Assembly (NCBI GenBank): GCA_023431285.1
Contig: JAEYXN010000220.1
Coordinates: 1-12,024 of the forward strand
Length of the DNA: 12,024 bases
Direction: 5' to 3'
Origin: Bacteroidota bacterium
Lineage (GTDB): Bacteria; Bacteroidota; Bacteroidia; Cytophagales; Cyclobacteriaceae
Shown here: positions 8,101 through 12,024 of the stretch, one piece after another
Position numbering within the stretch: position 1 is the stretch's first letter
How the letters are laid out: each line of letters starts with the position of its first letter
Made by a program: the position numbers and the translations under genes
The notes under the pieces: generated by a model
Seen by the model: only the letters and a program-made list of their open reading frames with translations
What the model was told of the DNA's origin: nothing
Database searches by the model: none

Positions 8101-8243
8101 TTTCAGATCGGACTTACAGAAATGCTGAACGTCCATCACTAAAACTTCCACCTGACACCGTAGTAGGTTATCTGAATCAATGACGAGCGACCTCGGGTTG
8201 AGGCGCACATCTGATTATTTCAAACCAGGGATGTATCTCTGAC
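8101..8243. other. Convergent spacer between secreted-protein gene and bioB
   Basis: A 143-bp non-coding gap where two genes converge. The only hairpin noticed is short, CCTC-GGGTT-GAGG at about 8190-8202, with no adjacent T-run in either direction. No convincing terminator, RNA gene or small ORF is seen here. Confidence 0.4.
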
Positions 8244-9233
8244 TTACTTTCTCAGCTCAACCTCTTCCATCGGTTCCTTATGTGACATTCTGGGCTTCAG
8301 TTGCAACACCTGGAACATCTCTTTGTCTTGTACAACCCCTGGGTTGGGCGTTGTGAGCAGCTTGTCTCCAGCGAAGATGCTATTCGCACCAGCCAAGAAG
8401 CATAGTGCCTGCTCTTCAAGAGTCATACGCACACGTCCTGCGGACAATCGCACCATTGCCCTCGGCATAATGATCCGGGCCGTCGCAATCATGCGAACCA
8501 TCTCCCAGATAGAAACTTTCTCCTGGTCTTCGAGAGGTGTTCCTTCAACGGGGACTAACGCATTAACAGGCACCGATTCCGGATGCTCCGGCAATGTTGC
8601 CAGCGTATGCAACATTCCAATCCGGTCCTCCACCTTCTCTCCCATTCCGATGATACCTCCCGAGCAGACTGATATCTTCGCCTGGCGAACGTTTTCTAAT
8701 GTTGAGAGCCTGTCTTCGTATGTTCTGGTAGAGATGATATCTCCGTAAAATTCTTCGCTTGTATCGAGGTTGTGATTGTAAGCGTAAAGCCCGGCATCCT
8801 TGAGCTTCAACGCCTGTTCGGGAGATAGCATCCCCAACGTACAGCATACCTCTAGTCCAAGAGCATTCACACCTTTCACCATATCAAGAACCTTGTCGAA
8901 GTCGCGGTTGCTCCTCACCTCACGCCATGCTGCACCCATACAGAACCGCGTGCTCCCGTTTTCCCTGGCTTCAATAGCCTTCTCCATTACCTCGTTTACC
9001 TCCATTAGCTTCTGCACCTTCACATCGGTATTGTATCTGGCAGCTTGCGGACAATACGCGCAGTCTTCCTGACAGCCACCGGTCTTCACACTCAGCAAAG
9101 TACAAACCTGCACTTCATTTGGATCGTGGTATTCCCGGTGAACGGTAGCGGCTCTATACATAAGGTCCAGCACAGGAAGATCGAATATCGCTGCGATCTC
9201 CTCGCGTGTCCAGTTGTTTCTGATGGGGGTCAT
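8244..9233 (-). CDS. bioB: Biotin synthase (radical SAM)
   Basis: Catalyses the last step of biotin synthesis, inserting sulfur into dethiobiotin using S-adenosylmethionine radicals, in the cytoplasm. The 329-residue product has the radical-SAM cluster motif CxxxCxxC at Cys54, Cys58 and Cys61 (GGCQEDCAYCPQ). The residues expected to bind the second [2Fe-2S] cluster are also present: Cys98 (RFCMGAAWR), Cys130 (EVCCTLGM), Cys190 (SVCSGGIIGMGE) and Arg262 (VRLSAGR). Length matches the family, and all catalytic ligands are intact. The ATG at 9233 gives the usual N-terminus. The start lies 17 bp after the sppA stop on the same strand, so it is probably co-transcribed with sppA; a functional link between the two is not obvious. 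No other bio genes are in the window. Confidence 0.98.
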   Translation of the reverse strand: MTPIRNNWTREEIAAIFDLPVLDLMYRAATVHREYHDPNEVQVCTLLSVKTGGCQEDCAYCPQAARYNTDVKVQKLMEVNEVMEKAIEARENGSTRFCMGAAWREVRSNRDFDKVLDMVKGVNALGLEVCCTLGMLSPEQALKLKDAGLYAYNHNLDTSEEFYGDIISTRTYEDRLSTLENVRQAKISVCSGGIIGMGEKVEDRIGMLHTLATLPEHPESVPVNALVPVEGTPLEDQEKVSIWEMVRMIATARIIMPRAMVRLSAGRVRMTLEEQALCFLAGANSIFAGDKLLTTPNPGVVQDKEMFQVLQLKPRMSHKEPMEEVELRK

Positions 9234-9250
9234 TGGTGAATGCTTGTACT

Positions 9251-11005
9251 TTAGTGGATCGTTATTTCAAAAGGGAAACGCGCTTGCATTCCCTGATATG
9301 TTCTAATGTTCTGAAACTGCAGATAGTAAGGATACAGCTCTCCAAGCTCTGACTTCATTGCATCAGACTTCGCTTCCGCACTCTGCTGTGAAAACCATTC
9401 TTCGAAGAAACTCTTCGGTTTAGGATAGAACCTGAGATGGTAGTTATCGACTCCTGCTTTCGATGCAGCGATCTTAACTGCGTCATCGAACCCTCCTTCC
9501 ACATCGACTAGCCTTCTCTCCTTAGCCTGACCTCCTGTCCAAACCCGCCCCCCGGCGATTTTGAGAATCTCCTCTTGCGGAATACCTCTACCTTCAGCAG
9601 CCTTCGATGTAAAGGTGTGGTAGCCATCTTCAAGATTTCGCTGCAAGAAGTTTTTTTCAGCATCAGTTAATGGCCGTGTTACCGTATATATCTCTCCGAA
9701 TTTTCCAGTCTTCACTTCGTCGAAAGTGACTCCAAGCTTATTGCCAAGAAATCCACTCATATCGGGTATCATAGAAAAAATTCCGATGGAGCCTGTAATC
9801 GTGTTGGGCTGTGCTACAATCGTATCACACCCCATCGCCATATAGTACCCGCCGGACGCGGCATAGTCAGACATTGATGCGATCACAGGTTTCTCCTTCG
9901 CAGCTTGTGTAATCTCGCGCCACATCATATCTGAGGCGCGGAACTCTCCTCCGGGACTGTTGATCCGGATTACAATAGCCTTCACCTTTTCTTTCTCCCT
10001 GGCTTTTCGGATCTCTTCGACGAAGGTCTCCCCCGCGATAACGTCACCATCCCCCTCGCTCTCTCCAGGAACGATGTTACCATCAGCCACAATCACGGCA
10101 ATTTCGCTGTCCGTTAGTTTCTGCGCGGGAACGGTTTTCCTGTATTTCCCGTACTTCACAAAGCTAATTTTATCTTTAGTCTTGATGCCAATCCTTTGTC
10201 GGATGTCATCCTGATATTGGTCATCATAAAACAACTCATCCACCAGACCAAGCTCTTTGGCTGTACGGGCATTCCTCACCAACATATTATCGGATATCTC
10301 GCGCAGCTTTTCAAAGGGAATCTTGCGCTGTTCACTGATACGCGAAAGCATATGCTGATTCATTGCGTTTGCCATTTCACTCAGTTGAAGTTCGCTTTCC
10401 GGGCTCATTTTTTCCAGAAGAAATGGTTCTACAGCACTCTTGAACTCACCCACACGAAACACTTGTGGTTTTATTTCAAGTTTATCCAGGAGGCGCTTGA
10501 AAAACGACACCTCTATTGCCAACCCATTGAATTCTAGTTCTCCTTCGGGATGGATGTAAACCTTGTCCGCCGCGGAAGCGAGGTAGTAAGCTCCTTCCGA
10601 ATAAACCTCATTGTATGCGACAACCCATTTCCCGCTCTTCCGGAAATCGATAAGAGATGTGCGTATCTCTTCGATTGTAGAGAATCCAGCCATGACACTG
10701 CCAGCCTCCAGGACTATCCCTTCGATGTTAGAGTCATTTTTCGCGTGCGCGATAGATTGTTTCAGTTGCAGAACGCCAATCTTTCCTGATTCAACGCCGG
10801 GAAGAGGAATACCTTCGAGCGGATCATCCGCCTGTAATTCCTGGATCCGCCCGTCAAGCTTAATTTGAAGCACTGACTTGGCGCTTATCGTCTCTTTTTT
10901 CTCGGAGCCCAGAGCTGATAAAATGATGATGAAAAAGAAGACCCCTAAAAAGCTAAATGCAACCAACGCTAGAAAGGCAGCAATAAAACTGCGGAAGAAA
11001 TTCAT
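9251..11005 (-). CDS. sppA: Signal peptide peptidase SppA, long (67 kDa) type
   Basis: Inner-membrane serine protease that degrades signal peptides left after cleavage by signal peptidase. The 584-residue product has an N-terminal membrane anchor (about residues 8-32, FIAAFLALVAFSFLGVFFF), then two tandem ClpP-like protease domains, as in the long form of the family. The Ser/Lys dyad is present: Lys189 in GEFKSAVEPF of the first domain and Ser384 in YAASGGYYMA of the second. INSPGG at 349-353 and the TGSIGIF segment near 404-410 are further family signatures. The ATG at 11005 immediately precedes the anchor. It heads a probable operon with bioB downstream and is divergent from folK. Confidence 0.96.
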   Translation of the reverse strand: MNFFRSFIAAFLALVAFSFLGVFFFIIILSALGSEKKETISAKSVLQIKLDGRIQELQADDPLEGIPLPGVESGKIGVLQLKQSIAHAKNDSNIEGIVLEAGSVMAGFSTIEEIRTSLIDFRKSGKWVVAYNEVYSEGAYYLASAADKVYIHPEGELEFNGLAIEVSFFKRLLDKLEIKPQVFRVGEFKSAVEPFLLEKMSPESELQLSEMANAMNQHMLSRISEQRKIPFEKLREISDNMLVRNARTAKELGLVDELFYDDQYQDDIRQRIGIKTKDKISFVKYGKYRKTVPAQKLTDSEIAVIVADGNIVPGESEGDGDVIAGETFVEEIRKAREKEKVKAIVIRINSPGGEFRASDMMWREITQAAKEKPVIASMSDYAASGGYYMAMGCDTIVAQPNTITGSIGIFSMIPDMSGFLGNKLGVTFDEVKTGKFGEIYTVTRPLTDAEKNFLQRNLEDGYHTFTSKAAEGRGIPQEEILKIAGGRVWTGGQAKERRLVDVEGGFDDAVKIAASKAGVDNYHLRFYPKPKSFFEEWFSQQSAEAKSDAMKSELGELYPYYLQFQNIRTYQGMQARFPFEITIH

Positions 11006-11148
11006 AATGCTAAGATTTGGATTTAAAAATAGTCATTCAAAATGCGAAATAAAAAGACAGAAGCCGCTGTGACAGCCTGTTTTGGCCATTGCCCAAAAAT
11101 AGTGCGACCATTCAGGTAAGTCTGCGGGTTGGGGCGTATCATTACAGT
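11006..11148. promoter_or_regulatory. Divergent promoter region between sppA and folK
   Basis: A 143-bp gap expected to hold both promoters. Read leftward, TATTTTTA (complement of 11024-11031) sits 18 bp before the sppA start and matches the Bacteroidota -7 element TAnnTTTG except for its last base; the -33 element is not clear. An inverted repeat TTTTGG (11080-11085) and CCAAAA (11093-11098) with a 7-base loop lies between the genes and could be an operator or leader hairpin. These are weak, position-based suggestions. Confidence 0.3.
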
Positions 11149-11634
11149 ATGAAAAAGGTTTTTCTACTTCTGGGCAGCAATCAGGGTGACAGAATGGGTT
11201 TTCTTGATCAGGCACGGCTAATGCTGGACGAGCGAGCAGGAAAATTGGTCCGACAGTCGAAAGTATACCGTACCGCAGCATGGGGGAATACTGATCAACG
11301 TGACTTCTTCAACCAGGCTGTGGAGATAGCCACTCCGTTGGAACCTGACGACTTACTGAGTGTTTGTCTTGATGTTGAATCGAAATTAGGACGTAGAAGA
11401 ATTGAAAAATGGGGTGAACGGGTTATTGATATCGACGTTCTTTTTTACGACGATACCGTTCTATCCCACGAAACGCTTACGGTACCGCATCCACACATTC
11501 CTTTCAGAAGGTTTACTCTCGTACCGCTCTGCGAAATTGCCCCTGACTTTGTTCATCCAAGTCTGGACAAAACTGTAAAGCAACTGTTGGATGAATGTCC
11601 TGATCCCCTCAGCGTTGAAGAGGTAACTCCGTGA
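11149..11634 (+). CDS. folK: 2-amino-4-hydroxy-6-hydroxymethyldihydropteridine pyrophosphokinase
   Basis: Cytoplasmic HPPK of folate synthesis: transfers pyrophosphate from ATP to 6-hydroxymethyl-7,8-dihydropterin, preparing it for condensation with p-aminobenzoate by FolP. The 161-residue product has the N-terminal LLLGSNQGDR motif (residues 6-15), the TAAWG segment (42-46), and the HPPK signature WGERVIDIDVLFY with Mg-binding Asp94 and Asp96. The VPHPHIPFRRFTLVPLCEI stretch typical of the family follows. Length is normal. The ATG at 11149 is chosen because the conserved strand begins directly there; an in-frame TTG at 11089 would add 20 unrelated residues. It is not fused to FolB or FolP. 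Its stop codon directly abuts that of the convergent fabD gene. Confidence 0.97.
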   Translation: MKKVFLLLGSNQGDRMGFLDQARLMLDERAGKLVRQSKVYRTAAWGNTDQRDFFNQAVEIATPLEPDDLLSVCLDVESKLGRRRIEKWGERVIDIDVLFYDDTVLSHETLTVPHPHIPFRRFTLVPLCEIAPDFVHPSLDKTVKQLLDECPDPLSVEEVTP

Positions 11635-12024
11635 TCAAAGACTTCCTGCTTCCACTGCGGGAGCTATCTTTTTCACTAGCCCTTGCAGCACCTTTCCAGG
11701 CCCGCATTCGATAAACGTAGTTGCACCATCTCGTACCATACTTTGTACAGATTGCGTCCAGCGAACCGGAGCTGTCAGCTGGGCCATAAGATTTTTCTTA
11801 ATCTCATTCACATCCGACGATGGCGCTGCATTCACATTCTGATAGACAGGACAAACCGGCGCACTGAATTTTGTATTCTCAATTGCCTCAGCAAGTTCTT
11901 CACGGGCAGGCTCCATCAAAGGTGAATGGAACGCTCCTCCTACCTGGAGCAATAGAGCACGCTTTGCACCGGCCGCTCTTAACTTCTCACAGGCAATCTC
12001 AACGCCTTTCATTGTGCCACTGAT
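11635..12024 (-). CDS. fabD: Malonyl-CoA:ACP transacylase, C-terminal part (cut by window edge)
   Basis: Loads malonyl groups from malonyl-CoA onto acyl carrier protein for type II fatty acid synthesis. Only the last 129 residues are in the window; the frame stays open through base 12024, so the ATG at 12012 is internal (preceding residues ISGT match the family's VISG region). Visible features are the catalytic His in VGGAFHSPLM, the TAPVRWTQSVQSM stretch and the C-terminal ECGPGKVLQGLVKKI motif. The active-site Ser (GHSxGE) lies beyond the right edge. No other fab gene is seen. It is convergent with folK, with no space between the stop codons. Confidence 0.96.
   Translation of the reverse strand: MSGTMKGVEIACEKLRAAGAKRALLLQVGGAFHSPLMEPAREELAEAIENTKFSAPVCPVYQNVNAAPSSDVNEIKKNLMAQLTAPVRWTQSVQSMVRDGATTFIECGPGKVLQGLVKKIAPAVEAGSL

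Noticed and set aside
7873..8208. 111-residue leftward open frame opposite the secreted-protein gene
   Set aside because: It overlaps the signal-peptide-bearing gene on the other strand for most of its length and shows no domain or plausible start context.
8323..8748. 141-residue frame opposite bioB
   Set aside because: It is antisense to a complete biotin synthase with all catalytic residues; Ser/Pro-rich shadow translation.
8244..9233. Extra Cys131 next to the BioB cluster ligand Cys130 as an anomaly
   Set aside because: Neighbouring residue identity varies in BioB proteins and all required ligands are present, so it is not strong evidence of altered chemistry.
10196..10537. 113-residue frame opposite sppA
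   Set aside because: It is antisense to an intact SppA and has no motif of its own.
11089..11148. TTG start extending FolK by 20 residues
   Set aside because: FolK proteins begin at the LLLGSN strand; the ATG at 11149 fits and the extension lies in the divergent promoter region.
1..12024. CRISPR array, insertion sequence, integrase, tRNA or toxin-antitoxin pair
   Set aside because: No spaced direct repeats, transposase or recombinase motifs, tRNA-like folds or small paired genes were seen on reading both strands.

Overview
The window looks like a chromosomal segment of a Bacteroidota bacterium, most likely of the Cytophagales type. The evidence is protein-family character (a TPR-periplasmic sensor kinase of the Bacteroidota style, a MetG carrying KISTS instead of KMSKS plus a C-terminal tRNA-binding domain), starts preceded by A-rich leaders rather than Shine-Dalgarno sequences, and middling GC content. 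The genus is not resolved. No rRNA, tRNA, CRISPR array, insertion sequence or phage gene is visible.

Left part (1-7204): a sensor histidine kinase, cut by the left window edge, reads rightward. It has about seven or eight TPRs, one membrane segment and a complete kinase core. It is followed by metG (methionyl-tRNA synthetase), also rightward. Two tandem leftward genes then converge on metG. Both encode secreted or membrane-anchored TPR proteins, paralogous to each other and to the TPR half of the kinase gene, but ending shortly after the membrane segment with no kinase domain. This set of three related TPR sensors, one with a kinase and two without, is the most notable content of the window.

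Middle (7205-8243): a 323-bp divergent intergenic region is followed by a small rightward gene for an exported protein of unknown function, then a 143-bp convergent spacer.

Right part (8244-12024): sppA (signal peptide peptidase) and bioB (biotin synthase) form a probable leftward two-gene operon with a 17-bp gap. folK (folate pathway pyrophosphokinase) reads rightward, divergent from sppA. fabD (malonyl-CoA:ACP transacylase), cut by the right edge, reads leftward and meets folK with stop codons back to back in the hexamer TGATCA. These four are ordinary housekeeping genes with intact signature motifs.

There is no clear multi-gene defence, mobile or biosynthetic system. The best candidates for a second look are the kinase-less TPR pair and the base-composition step inside the kinase gene, which lies close to the boundary between its TPR and membrane/kinase parts.
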